Below are positions 1 through 8,078 of a stretch of 64,000 nt of DNA, one piece after another (within the stretch, counting starts at the first letter, position 1; each line of letters begins with the position of its first letter). The notes below the pieces were generated by a model, which searched no databases, was not told the origin of the DNA, and saw only the letters and a program-made list of their open reading frames with translations. Position numbers and translations under genes: made by a program. The stretch covers positions 19,026 through 83,025 of the forward strand of contig JAHDDX010000004.1 in the NCBI GenBank assembly GCA_020629135.1, in the 5' to 3' direction. This DNA is from Hellea sp. Lineage in GTDB: Bacteria; Pseudomonadota; Alphaproteobacteria; Caulobacterales; Maricaulaceae.

Positions 1-1957
1 GGATCACAGTCTGAATCTGAAACCCCCACAAAAACATCTTCGCCGTATTGTTGGTGCCGAAGATGAAACCGCTTTAGAGCGGCTTGTCGCCCAATCGGAT
101 ATTATCGATTCTATAAATTTACCTGCAGATGTGAAACAATTATGGGATGTTTGCCAAATTCCCGATTTCAGAAATCAAACAATAGACAGCCATGTTCGCC
201 TGCTAAGCGACATCCACAAAACCCTTAAATCCCATGACGGGAAAATACCCCATAAATTCATGGAAGAACGTGTATCACGCCTTGACCATATAGAAGGCGG
301 CGTTGATATCTTATCTGCGAGACTTGCTCAAATCAGAACTTGGACCTATTGTGCCAATAAGCTGATCTGGATGGGGGACGCCAATTATTGGGTGGAACAC
401 ACCCGTGCTGTAGAAGACAGACTTTCGGACGCACTACACGACCGATTGACAGCACGATTTGTCGACCGCCGAACAAACGCGCTCCTCAGGGGCATAGGAT
501 TGGGCAGAGACATGGAAGTATCCATCAAAGACGATGGGGAAGTATGGGCTGAAAACCATAAGATCGGGACGTTAAAAGGCCTGAGGTTTAAACTCGACGG
601 TAGCTCGTCTGATCTGGAGGCCAAGGCCCTAAATGCGGCCGCTGAAAAGGTTGTCGGTCCAGAAGTTAACCGTCGCCTGACCAGTTTATGCGCGGGAACT
701 CATTCTATTTTCACCTTGTCCAAAGATGGCAAGATCATGTGGGGCGAACATCCCGTTGGACGAATTTCCAGAAATGGTACTATTTTTAATCCCGATGCAG
801 AGGTCATCGGTGGCGATCTGGGTGAACCGCGTTTGAAATCTTTAGCCGAAGATCGAATGCGTGAGTTTTTACGATCGGAAGTCGAAACTAAGCTTGCGCC
901 ATTGCATGCGTTAAAAACATTTACCCAAAAGGAAGATGTATCCCCAGAAGCCAAAGGCTTTGCTTATACCTTGCTTGAAAACTGGGGACATATTGATCGA
1001 CAAAGTCAAAGAAACCTGACGCGCAATCTGGATCAATCCTCTCGAGGAGAGCTCCGTGAACTCGGCGTGTTTTTCGGTCAATATGATGTGTTCATGCCTG
1101 AATTGATCCGGCCGAAACCCGCTACCCTTTTAGGGCTCTTGGTCGCTTATGGTGTTGGCGGTGACAATATGGCCTTTATTCCCTTTGCGGGCGTTACCTC
1201 GATCCCGAATGAAGGCCACCTTTCCAGTGAAAATTATACCCCTCAATCCTTGGCGATTGCCGGTTATAAAGCTTTGGGCACGCGCATTATAAGATTTGAT
1301 ATTTTAGATCGTTTGGCGGGTCTTGTCCGGCAGGCACAACGTGAAGCCGGAACCCGCCGTTTTCAGATCATGCAGGAAATGTTAGCCTTACTGGGGTGCA
1401 CCTATACGGATGTCCGCGAAGTTCTGAAAGCCTTGGGATATAAATCTCAAAAGATACGTGAAGGCGATTTATCCGATAACGCGCCCGCGGAATTGAAAGC
1501 GGCAGTCCCGCAAAGGTTTATTGATAAAGCACCCGAAAAATCCGCCCAGGACGCTAGCTCAGAAACATCAGACAGCACGCCGCAAGAGGCGGCGCCGGTC
1601 AAAGATACTGATAGCGGCGTCGATCCAGCTGAGGCAACGTCTGAGAAAACTGACGAAACTGCAAAACAAGCTGAAACAAAACCTAGGAAAAAGAAAAATC
1701 AACTCAATGTGTTCCACCACCGCGAAACTGCGGAGGATGGCACTGTCACCATGCGAAATAATAATGAGTACTGGTTTTTACCATTCAAGGGCAAGTCTGA
1801 TCGGCGGCAAAATAACAGAAGTCACGACCGAAGACGCCAGCAATCTAAAGGGCCTCGACCGCCTAAAAGAAATAATGCGCCTCGTAAGAAAGACCTTTCA
1901 AATTCGCCGTTTGCTGCCCTCGCCGCATTAAAAGACACTGGAAAAGATAAAAAATAG
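1..1957 (+). CDS. Helicase-related protein, C-terminal part (5' end outside window)
   Basis: The reading frame is open from the first bases of the window to a TAG at 1955-1957, so the start and the ATPase core lie upstream. The visible ~650 residues match the C-terminal part of the large alphaproteobacterial helicase-related proteins (Suv3/MgpS-like). They end in an acidic/Ala-Glu-rich linker (about residues 465-515 counted from the GTG at 131) and a very basic Arg/Lys/Asn-rich tail typical of RNA-binding extensions. It is followed directly by an S4-domain gene, fdxA and carD, the conserved order in Caulobacterales and relatives. An RNA helicase role is inferred from family and neighbourhood, since no Walker motif lies inside the window. 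Confidence 0.8.
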   Translation, partial: DHSLNLKPPQKHLRRIVGAEDETALERLVAQSDIIDSINLPADVKQLWDVCQIPDFRNQTIDSHVRLLSDIHKTLKSHDGKIPHKFMEERVSRLDHIEGGVDILSARLAQIRTWTYCANKLIWMGDANYWVEHTRAVEDRLSDALHDRLTARFVDRRTNALLRGIGLGRDMEVSIKDDGEVWAENHKIGTLKGLRFKLDGSSSDLEAKALNAAAEKVVGPEVNRRLTSLCAGTHSIFTLSKDGKIMWGEHPVGRISRNGTIFNPDAEVIGGDLGEPRLKSLAEDRMREFLRSEVETKLAPLHALKTFTQKEDVSPEAKGFAYTLLENWGHIDRQSQRNLTRNLDQSSRGELRELGVFFGQYDVFMPELIRPKPATLLGLLVAYGVGGDNMAFIPFAGVTSIPNEGHLSSENYTPQSLAIAGYKALGTRIIRFDILDRLAGLVRQAQREAGTRRFQIMQEMLALLGCTYTDVREVLKALGYKSQKIREGDLSDNAPAELKAAVPQRFIDKAPEKSAQDASSETSDSTPQEAAPVKDTDSGVDPAEATSEKTDETAKQAETKPRKKKNQLNVFHHRETAEDGTVTMRNNNEYWFLPFKGKSDRRQNNRSHDRRRQQSKGPRPPKRNNAPRKKDLSNSPFAALAALKDTGKDKK

Positions 1958-2016
1958 CCGGCACCCAATTAAAAAACCCGACGCCCGAAGATAAGGGGCA
2001 GAGGCTGGACATCTGG

Positions 2017-2289
2017 TTGTACCGTACACGGCTTTTTAAGTCCCGCTCAATTGCTGTGCAAATCATCACCAAGGGCAAGATTAGAATTTCGAGACATGGC
2101 GTAACCTCTCGAATTCGAAAACCTGGTTTTAGTGTAAAATTAGAAGATGAAATTTTATTGCCGCGGGGCAAAGATTTATATTGTGTTCGCGTTGTCGGAT
2201 ATCCCCACCGCCGAGGCCCTGCACCTGAAGCCCAATCACATTACTGTGTATTGCATAAAGAAACCCGTTTCCCGAATGATGGCGGTTGA
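2017..2289 (+). CDS. S4-domain RNA-binding protein (start uncertain)
   Basis: The protein carries an S4 RNA-binding fold: an RLFKSRS helix, then GKIRI and a KPGFSVKLEDEI segment, ending in the RRGPAPEAQ tail common to the small S4 proteins next to this helicase. The S4 domain should begin with RLDIWL, encoded in frame at 2002-2019, upstream of the TTG at 2017. In the open frame from 1951 there is no ATG, GTG or TTG before 2017, only an ATA at 1954 (overlapping the helicase stop) and a CTG at 2005. The true start is therefore either non-canonical or the domain is clipped. It probably binds rRNA or tRNA like its Hsp15-type relatives (inference). Confidence 0.75.
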   Translation: MYRTRLFKSRSIAVQIITKGKIRISRHGVTSRIRKPGFSVKLEDEILLPRGKDLYCVRVVGYPHRRGPAPEAQSHYCVLHKETRFPNDGG

Positions 2290-2340
2290 CAAGTTGACAA
2301 CAGTTCGCCAAATCCCTTTCGAATTTTCTAAGAGCTCTTC

Positions 2341-2682
2341 ATGACTTATATCGTCAAAGATGAATGCATCCGTTGCAAATTTATGGACTGTGTCGAAGTC
2401 TGCCCGGTCGATTGCTTTTACGAGGGCGAGAACATGCTGGTCATTCATCCGGATGAATGCATTGATTGCGGCGTTTGTGAGCCAGAATGTCCGGTTGATG
2501 CAATCGTGCCTGACACTGAAGATGACCCTGACGGTAAATGGCTTGAGATCAACTCCAAATATGCAGAAATCTGGCCCAATATCACATTAAAAGGCGAGCC
2601 CCCAGCCGACCGCGAAGACTTTGAATCTGAGACCGGAAAGTTTGAAAAATACTTTAGCGAAAAACCCGGCAAAGGCGATTAA
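2341..2682 (+). CDS. fdxA: Ferredoxin FdxA, 7Fe type
   Basis: This 113-residue ferredoxin has the N-terminal cluster motif C9xxC12...C17...C21P and the second motif C40xxC43xxC46xxxC50P, the [3Fe-4S]/[4Fe-4S] pattern of the FdxA family, with the usual acidic C-terminal extension. It is a soluble electron carrier; its redox partner cannot be told from sequence. The start is an ATG about 50 bp after the S4 gene, and the nearest upstream AAGAG is a weak ribosome binding site that is part of the palindrome AAGAGCTCTT (2330-2339). The gene sits in the helicase-S4-fdxA-carD series, an arrangement conserved across Alphaproteobacteria. Confidence 0.95.
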   Translation: MTYIVKDECIRCKFMDCVEVCPVDCFYEGENMLVIHPDECIDCGVCEPECPVDAIVPDTEDDPDGKWLEINSKYAEIWPNITLKGEPPADREDFESETGKFEKYFSEKPGKGD

Positions 2683-2694
2683 ACAGCCTTAATT

Positions 2695-2709
2695 TCGCGA
2701 AAATCGCGA
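2695..2709. repeat. Repeated palindrome TCGCGA-AAA-TCGCGA
   Basis: Two copies of the 6-bp palindrome TCGCGA separated by AAA lie just after the fdxA stop, followed by an AT-rich stretch with TTTTC. It could form a short hairpin acting as a weak terminator, or be a protein site in the 208-bp fdxA-carD gap, which probably also holds the carD promoter. Neither role is proven by sequence. Confidence 0.4.
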
Positions 2710-2890
2710 GATTATTAACTTTTCTTGTCATTTTTCTCCGGTTTTTGACCAAATTCAGATCGATATACTGGATTTTTTGTCATTTTTCTGATATGTTATT
2801 CTCATATCCAACGGCGTGGACCTTAATAATCCGCGCCGTTTGTGTGTTTTCTCTGCGATTTGATGCAGATACAAAAAGGGTTATCCAGAT

Positions 2891-3514
2891 ATGGCAACAA
2901 GATCATCTTCAGCCAGTAAAAAGGCTGCAGCAAAGAAAAAGTCATCCTCAAAAAAAGGATTTAAAATTGGCCAGCACATAGTCTACCCCGCACATGGGGT
3001 CGGCAAAGTGACCGGTATTGAACAAGAAGTAATCGCAGGCTTTGATATCGAAGTTTATGTCGTGGCTTTCGAACAAGACAAAATGACTTTGCGCGTTCCA
3101 ACTGCAAAAGCCAGCACCTCGGGCATGCGCGCGCTTTCAAACGAAAACGTTTTAAAAGACGCCTTTACCACCCTTAAAGGACGGGCGCGCATCAAACGCA
3201 CTATGTGGAGCCGTCGCGCACAGGAATATGAAGCCAAGATCAATTCCGGCGACCTCATTCTTGTTTCCGAAGTTGTTCGGGATCTTCACCGCGGCGAAAC
3301 GCAGCCTGAACAGTCCTATTCCGAACGCCAGCTATATGAGTGTGCACTTGACCGTATGGTCCGCGAAGTCGCCGCGATCAAATCCGCAGACCGCGGCGAA
3401 GCGTTGGACGAAATTTTGGAAACATTGACCAAAGCCCGGACACGTCAAGCGGCCAAAGCGGCCAAGGAAAGCGAAAATGACAATTCCGAACAGGATGACG
3501 AAGCCGCGGCTTAA
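2891..3514 (+). CDS. carD: CarD/CdnL-family transcription regulator
   Basis: At 207 residues it has a Lys/Ser-rich N-terminal leader (residues 1-24), the RNA-polymerase-interacting domain starting FKIGQHIVYPAHGVGKV (about 25-41), and the helical DNA-binding domain with the RTMWSRRAQEYEAKI segment. Family members bind the RNA polymerase beta subunit and stabilise open promoter complexes, supporting rRNA promoters and growth. An AAGGG lies suitably before the ATG. It has a 208-bp upstream gap, so it may have its own promoter, and ends at a strong intrinsic terminator. The acidic tail (ENDNSEQDDE) is ordinary for the family. Confidence 0.95.
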   Translation: MATRSSSASKKAAAKKKSSSKKGFKIGQHIVYPAHGVGKVTGIEQEVIAGFDIEVYVVAFEQDKMTLRVPTAKASTSGMRALSNENVLKDAFTTLKGRARIKRTMWSRRAQEYEAKINSGDLILVSEVVRDLHRGETQPEQSYSERQLYECALDRMVREVAAIKSADRGEALDEILETLTKARTRQAAKAAKESENDNSEQDDEAAA

Positions 3515-3540
3515 AAATTCCAAATCCGGTATTTCACGAA

Positions 3541-3567
3541 CGCCCCATTTGGGGCGTTTTTTATTTC
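3541..3567 (+). terminator. Rho-independent terminator after carD
   Basis: CGCCCC-ATTT-GGGGCG forms a 6-bp GC stem with a tight loop, followed by TTTTTTATTT. It lies 26 bp after the carD stop and between two convergent genes. The T tract marks the forward strand as its main direction. Confidence 0.92.
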
Positions 3568-4367
3568 AAGACTTCAAGTCTTTCAGGATGATCTAAATAT
3601 ATCGCCGGTCCATTGCTGAATTCGACCCATCCCCGCACTCGGACCCACGTTCCAGAAAGATCCTTCAAGCTATAGTCCTTATTTTCGAATTTTTTGATAT
3701 CCGGCTTGTCGACAATGACCGTGAAATCGGTTCGATAATCGGATCCAAAGTTTAAAAATATTCGGTCTTTCACAAAAGCCGACTTAACAACCAATCCTTC
3801 AATGATTTGAAAACTGTCCAGATCCTGCGACAGGGCATTCGCATCCGGCGACCGCACTTTGTAATATGGATCATTCCAAATACCTAAATCAGCAGCTCTT
3901 GCAGATTGTTCGGCCAGATATAATTTTTTTGAATCCTGCCAAGTGTCCGGCCAGGTATAAACCCGGCCCATACCTTGCTTAATCATGGCCTCTTGTAGCC
4001 AGATATCTTGTTTACCGTCTGCGTCCAGAAGATAGACTTGAGCCAAGGCACGGTCATATCGATCCCGCTTTAATCCGCCGTAATAAAGTTGAACCTTTTT
4101 GCCTTTGGCAAGTTCTGTCAGGGCCGCTTTGGATTCGTCCGCCATAGGCCATTTTTCAAATCCGGGCCTTCCTAATGGGAGCTTAGGTGCCTGCATGGCT
4201 GAAAGACGAACTTTGAGACCATTGTCCAAAAACAGAGTATCGCCGTCTACAATGGATTTAACATGGCCGATTTCTCCTGGCGTCAGATAAGACGCTTTTG
4301 CGCCGAGGCTCGTAGACGCCAGCAATAAGGCGCCACCTAAAGCCTTGAATTTATGTTTCCATGCCAT
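3561..4367 (-). CDS. Secreted thermonuclease-fold (SNase-like) protein, probably catalytically impaired
   Basis: A signal peptide (about residues 1-25, cleavage near AKA-SY) precedes an SNase domain: VDGDT (40-44), VRLSAMQAPK (53-62), KRDRYDRALAQVYL and a QGMGRVYTW segment. In staphylococcal nuclease the loop after the VRL strand carries Asp40-Thr-Pro-Glu43, the Ca2+ ligand and catalytic Glu. Here it reads Q59-A-P-K62, so both acids are gone, while the two arginines seem kept. A second domain (about 170-268) is rich in strands. Length is usual for alphaproteobacterial members. It is likely exported and may bind rather than cut nucleic acid (inference). Convergent with carD. Confidence 0.8.
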   Translation of the reverse strand: MAWKHKFKALGGALLLASTSLGAKASYLTPGEIGHVKSIVDGDTLFLDNGLKVRLSAMQAPKLPLGRPGFEKWPMADESKAALTELAKGKKVQLYYGGLKRDRYDRALAQVYLLDADGKQDIWLQEAMIKQGMGRVYTWPDTWQDSKKLYLAEQSARAADLGIWNDPYYKVRSPDANALSQDLDSFQIIEGLVVKSAFVKDRIFLNFGSDYRTDFTVIVDKPDIKKFENKDYSLKDLSGTWVRVRGWVEFSNGPAIYLDHPERLEVLK

Positions 4368-4437
4368 GTCCGGATTAATGACGGAAATCTGAAGGCTCGT
4401 CCACTCCCGTAATCACACGAATGAATTGTTATTGCTC

Positions 4438-4452
4438 CTGATCAACGATCAG
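4438..4452. repeat. Perfect inverted repeat upstream of tRNA-Arg
   Basis: CTGATC-AAC-GATCAG is a perfect 6-3-6 dyad 17 bp before the tRNA, between the divergent nuclease-fold gene and the tRNA. It could be an operator or a small hairpin. There is no T tract to call it a terminator. Confidence 0.4.
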
Positions 4453-4468
4453 ATTACTAGAAATCAAC

Positions 4469-4545
4469 GTCCCCGTAGCTCAGTCGGATAGAGCATCAGA
4501 TTCCTAATCTGAGGGTCGGAGGTTCGAATCCTCTCGGGGACGCCA
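4469..4545 (+). tRNA. tRNA-Arg (anticodon CCT)
   Basis: A 77-nt cloverleaf can be drawn by hand. The acceptor stem is GTCCCCG/CGGGGAC, the D arm GCTC...GAGC, and the anticodon stem TCAGA/TCTGA with loop TTCCTAA, giving anticodon CCT at 34-36, which reads AGG. The T arm is GGAGG-TTCGAAT-CCTCT, the discriminator is G, and CCA is encoded. No integrase or attachment-site duplicate lies next to it. Confidence 0.97.
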
Positions 4546-4608
4546 GTTATTATTGACCCGATCAATTCTCACGGTATTGTCCGCAAAAAATAAGCACAGG
4601 AATTCAAT

Positions 4609-6402
4609 GTGGGCCTAATACAAACAATAAAACGCGAAACCCATTATTTGTCAGGCGTTTTCCGGCTGCTCCGCTCCGTTAAAACCGTAGACCCGGACTC
4701 GAACAATCTAATTTGTGATGATTTAGAAGGCTGGGTGGACAAGTTTGGTAAAAACCGGGCTTTCATCGAAGATGAGCGAAGCTTCACATTTGACGAGTTT
4801 GAAACCTATGCGAACCGGGTCGCCAATTGGGCCATATCTCAAGACTGCAAAAAAGGCGATACGGTCGCTATTTTTGTGCAAAACAGGATGGAATATGTCG
4901 CCCTTTGGTTTGGATTAACAAAGGCTGGCATAGTTCCAGCCCTGATTAATTATCAATTGACAGGGCCAGCTTTGGCCCATTGCGTGAATATTTCTAATGC
5001 CAGAGTTGCAATCATCGATCACGAATTGAGTAAGGCGTGGAACAGCTCAAAAAAAGAGATTTCCAAGGACATCACACCCTATTCCGTATTCGGGGACGTC
5101 AAGGGCATGGTTCGTCTGGACGAGGCTCTTTTGGATACGCCGCCACATCGCCCCAATCGAAAAATTCGCGAGGGTATAAAAGCCTCCGATCAATGTATGA
5201 AAATGTTCACCTCCGGAACGACAGGCATGCCTAAAGCGGCAAAGGTCACCCATGTCAGAGCGCAAAATTATATGCGAGCCTTCGGCGCCGGCGCGCAAAC
5301 CAAACCATCGGATCGGATGATGATGGTATTGCCTCTCTACCACGCAACCGGCGGGCTGGTCGGCGTTGGCGCAGCCATTTCCCGGGGTGGCTCGGTTATT
5401 GTCAGACGTAAGTTTTCTGCAACCAAGTTCTGGGACGAGGTCGATCAATTTGGCGCAACATTGTTTATGTATGTCGGGGAGCTTTGCCGCTTCCTGCTTT
5501 CAACCCCTGCCCACCCCAAAGAAAGAACCCACAAATTGCGATGGATTATAGGCAATGGATTGCGCCCTGAAGTTTGGCCAGGATTTGTTGATCGGTTTAA
5601 TATCCCTCACGTTATTGAATTTTACGGCGCGACAGAGGGCAATGTTAGCCTTCTCAATGTCGATGGCCCTGTGGGCGCGGTCGGAAGGGTCGCTGATTAT
5701 CTAAAGTCGCGATTTAACATCGATATCATTCGATATGATGTGGAATCCGATACAAATGTTCGCGGCTCTGACGGTTTTTGTATACGGGCCGATATCGGCG
5801 AAGTTGGCGAGTTAATCGGTGAAATTAGATCTGACGATCCCCGCTTTCGCTTTGACGGCTATGAAACCAAAGAAGCTACCCAGAAAAAAATCCTTCGCGA
5901 CGTGTTTAAGAAAGGTGATGCCTGGTTTCGCACGGGTGACCTAATGAAGCGTGATGATCTTGGATATTACTATTTCATGGACCGCGTTGGCGATACTTTC
6001 CGGTGGAAAGCAGAAAATGTAGCAACTGGCGAAGTCGCCGCTGCGATTTCGAATTTCAAAGGCATAACTCAGGCAAATGTCTATGGTGTTCAGGTCCCAG
6101 GTTATGATGGTCGCGCCGGCATGGCATCGATAATTTGTGACAATGAACCTGATCTTAGCGCATTAAAAAAACATCTGGACGCCGCATTACCGCATTATGC
6201 GAGACCTGTATTCTTAAGGCTGTCCAAGGAAGCTGACACCACGAGCACATTTAAGTTCAAAAAAACCAACCTTGTGAAAGCCGGATTTGATCCTGAAAAA
6301 ATAACTGAACCGGTCTATGTACTTAACAACTCTGAAGACCGTTACGTGCGGATTGATTCTGATTTATATAAAGCAATCACCAATGGTGAATTTCGACTTT
6401 AG
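4609..6402 (+). CDS. Long-chain acyl-CoA synthetase, FATP-like
   Basis: A 597-residue ANL-superfamily adenylating enzyme. The P-loop TSGTTGMPK is at about 201-209, the A5 motif EFYGATEGN at about 337-345, and the A7/A8 region has WFRTGD and a DRVGDTFRWKAENV hinge. The FRWKAENV form and the overall length fit the fatty-acid-transport-protein type (SLC27-like) used for long-chain acyl-CoA synthesis, not acetyl-CoA synthetase. It would activate fatty acids with ATP and CoA at the inner membrane. The GTG at 4609 is preceded by CACAGG at a good distance. It is first in a tight three-gene operon with DUF924 and esterase genes (2-bp gap to the next). Confidence 0.88.
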   Translation: MGLIQTIKRETHYLSGVFRLLRSVKTVDPDSNNLICDDLEGWVDKFGKNRAFIEDERSFTFDEFETYANRVANWAISQDCKKGDTVAIFVQNRMEYVALWFGLTKAGIVPALINYQLTGPALAHCVNISNARVAIIDHELSKAWNSSKKEISKDITPYSVFGDVKGMVRLDEALLDTPPHRPNRKIREGIKASDQCMKMFTSGTTGMPKAAKVTHVRAQNYMRAFGAGAQTKPSDRMMMVLPLYHATGGLVGVGAAISRGGSVIVRRKFSATKFWDEVDQFGATLFMYVGELCRFLLSTPAHPKERTHKLRWIIGNGLRPEVWPGFVDRFNIPHVIEFYGATEGNVSLLNVDGPVGAVGRVADYLKSRFNIDIIRYDVESDTNVRGSDGFCIRADIGEVGELIGEIRSDDPRFRFDGYETKEATQKKILRDVFKKGDAWFRTGDLMKRDDLGYYYFMDRVGDTFRWKAENVATGEVAAAISNFKGITQANVYGVQVPGYDGRAGMASIICDNEPDLSALKKHLDAALPHYARPVFLRLSKEADTTSTFKFKKTNLVKAGFDPEKITEPVYVLNNSEDRYVRIDSDLYKAITNGEFRL

Positions 6403-6404
6403 AT

Positions 6405-6959
6405 ATGATTGAGCCTGAAGATATTTTGAGTTTCTGGTTTGTCGAAAAGGGCCCCAGGTTTTGGTGGAAAAAAAGCGACGCTTTTGACGCAGAAATTCGT
6501 GACCGTTTCGAACAAGTCGCCATAAACATTGCGGGAAAAATGGTTAATCCTCCCCATCACTGGGAAGCTCGTCCAGAACATAGCCTCGCCCTTATAATTG
6601 TTTTAGATCAGTTTTCACGGAACATGTACCGTAATACACCCGCCGCATTTGCATGGGATTCATATGCGCTTGGCGTGGCTAATCGCCTTCTTGAAAAAGG
6701 CTGGGATAAAAATTTTTCTGAAAATCAAAAACAGTTTACCTATATGCCATATATGCATTCGGAAAAAATTATAGATCAGGAAAAATCGGTGTCGTTGTTT
6801 CGAGATCGATTTGAAGGCGACAGCAATTTGTTTCATGCGGTAGAGCATAAGAAGTTAATCGAAAAATTCGGACGCTTCCCGCATCGCAACTCAATTCTTA
6901 GTCGCCAAAGTACCGATGAAGAAGTGCAGTTCCTCAGGCAGGGCGGATACCAACCTTAA
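6405..6959 (+). CDS. DUF924 family protein
   Basis: 184 residues with the family hallmarks ILSFWF near the start, FWWKK, the central LDQFSRNMYRNTPAAF signature and a YMPYMHSE motif. DUF924 proteins are all-helical TPR-like cytoplasmic proteins whose reaction is not established. The gene starts two bases after the acyl-CoA synthetase stop and ends right against the next gene, so it is cotranscribed with lipid/ester enzymes. That is the only functional hint. It is full length for the family. Confidence 0.88.
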   Translation: MIEPEDILSFWFVEKGPRFWWKKSDAFDAEIRDRFEQVAINIAGKMVNPPHHWEARPEHSLALIIVLDQFSRNMYRNTPAAFAWDSYALGVANRLLEKGWDKNFSENQKQFTYMPYMHSEKIIDQEKSVSLFRDRFEGDSNLFHAVEHKKLIEKFGRFPHRNSILSRQSTDEEVQFLRQGGYQP

Positions 6960-6998
6960 TTGGAAATCTATTCAGCTCTATTCTTAAATCGACATCCT

Positions 6999-7925
6999 AT
7001 GAAGAAAATGAAATCTCCCGTTGAAATCGCTGAAGAATTACGCGCCCACTTGGACAAATTGAAACTGGGCCCGCAAAATATCAGCCAGTTCCATATGCAT
7101 TTTCGAAAAGCTATGGACCAATTTGATCAACCCGGTCCACGCATGCAAAACATCGTGAATTTTGAAATCCCAAGCGCGACCCATTCCATTCCTGTCCGTC
7201 TTTATGAACCTTTTGGATGCACTGAGGACCCGGGCCCGACTTTGGTGTTTTTACATGGCGGCGGTTTCGTGGCCTGCTCTATGGATACGCATGAAGGCAT
7301 ATGCCTGCGCATCGCAAATGGATCCTCTTGCCGGGTCTTATCTGTTGAATATCGCCTGGCGCCTGCCCATCCCTATCCGGCAGGTCCTGAGGATTGTGAG
7401 AAAGCCCTACAATGGGCCTTATCGGATCAAAGCGAAGCTTACGGGATTGATTCTAATCGTCTGGCCATTGGTGGAGATAGCGCGGGCGGGAACATGTCCG
7501 CATTTCTGGCTCAAAAATACCGCAATGATTTGAAGGCTCAAATATTGCTATATCCATTAATGCAATTAGTGGAGTTAAAACCGGTCAAACCCGGCCCTCA
7601 GGATATTTTACCTCTCGGCTATGTCGCCCTAAAATTCATCGAAGAACATTACGTCCGCCAGGCTGACACGCATAATCCTCGTCTATCTCCATTGTTAGAG
7701 CGGAATTTGAAAGGATTACCCCCGGCCTTCATGTTAACTTGTGGTCTGGACCCGTTACGTCAGGAAGGTAAAGCCTATACAGAAAAATTAAGAGCTGCAG
7801 GCGTATATGTGAAAGACCATCACGAAAAAACCATGCCTCACGGATTTTTAAATTTTGCCAAAGCCTTTCCAAGAGCGCGAAATATCCCGCTGATGGCCGG
7901 GGAGTTTTTAAGGCAAAACATCTAA
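6999..7925 (+). CDS. Alpha/beta hydrolase, HSL-type esterase
   Basis: A carboxylesterase of the hormone-sensitive-lipase family: oxyanion motif HGGG (about 85-88), nucleophile elbow GDSAGG (about 158-163, Ser160), acid Asp in CGLDPLR (about 250) and His in MPHGF (about 280). SVEYRLAPAHPYPA is also typical. I prefer the ATG at 6999. A TTG at 6960, touching the DUF924 stop, would add 13 residues. It hydrolyses short- or medium-chain esters (family knowledge); the natural substrate is unknown. Third gene of the acyl-CoA synthetase operon. Confidence 0.9.
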   Translation: MKKMKSPVEIAEELRAHLDKLKLGPQNISQFHMHFRKAMDQFDQPGPRMQNIVNFEIPSATHSIPVRLYEPFGCTEDPGPTLVFLHGGGFVACSMDTHEGICLRIANGSSCRVLSVEYRLAPAHPYPAGPEDCEKALQWALSDQSEAYGIDSNRLAIGGDSAGGNMSAFLAQKYRNDLKAQILLYPLMQLVELKPVKPGPQDILPLGYVALKFIEEHYVRQADTHNPRLSPLLERNLKGLPPAFMLTCGLDPLRQEGKAYTEKLRAAGVYVKDHHEKTMPHGFLNFAKAFPRARNIPLMAGEFLRQNI

Positions 7926-7984
7926 CGACCAGACGTGTTAAAAAATCCATTTAGTTTCAGTTCAGCTTAGATTTGTATGGTGAA

Positions 7985-8063
7985 TCACCCTTGTGTGGGG
8001 TGACCAAGCATTCAGTCCTAAGTGGGACCTGAACGCTGGGCTCTGTAGTCCGCTGCAGAGCCC
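7985..8063. other. Cluster of three successive hairpins (structured intergenic DNA)
   Basis: Between the convergent esterase and hydroxylase genes three stems follow each other: TCACCC/GGGTGA (7985-7990/7998-8003), TTCAGTCC/GGA-C-CTGAA with one bulged C (8011-8018/8025-8033) and GGGCTCTG/CAGAGCCC (8038-8045/8056-8063). The last could be a bidirectional terminator, although neither strand has a clear T tract. The first two are not needed for termination, so a small structured RNA is possible. Confidence 0.45.
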
Positions 8064-8078
8064 AATTTGCTTATAAAA

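Noticed and set aside
4469-4545. tRNA-Arg as an island insertion site
   Set aside because: No integrase, no repeat of the tRNA 3' end downstream and no island-like genes follow; the next operon is ordinary lipid metabolism.
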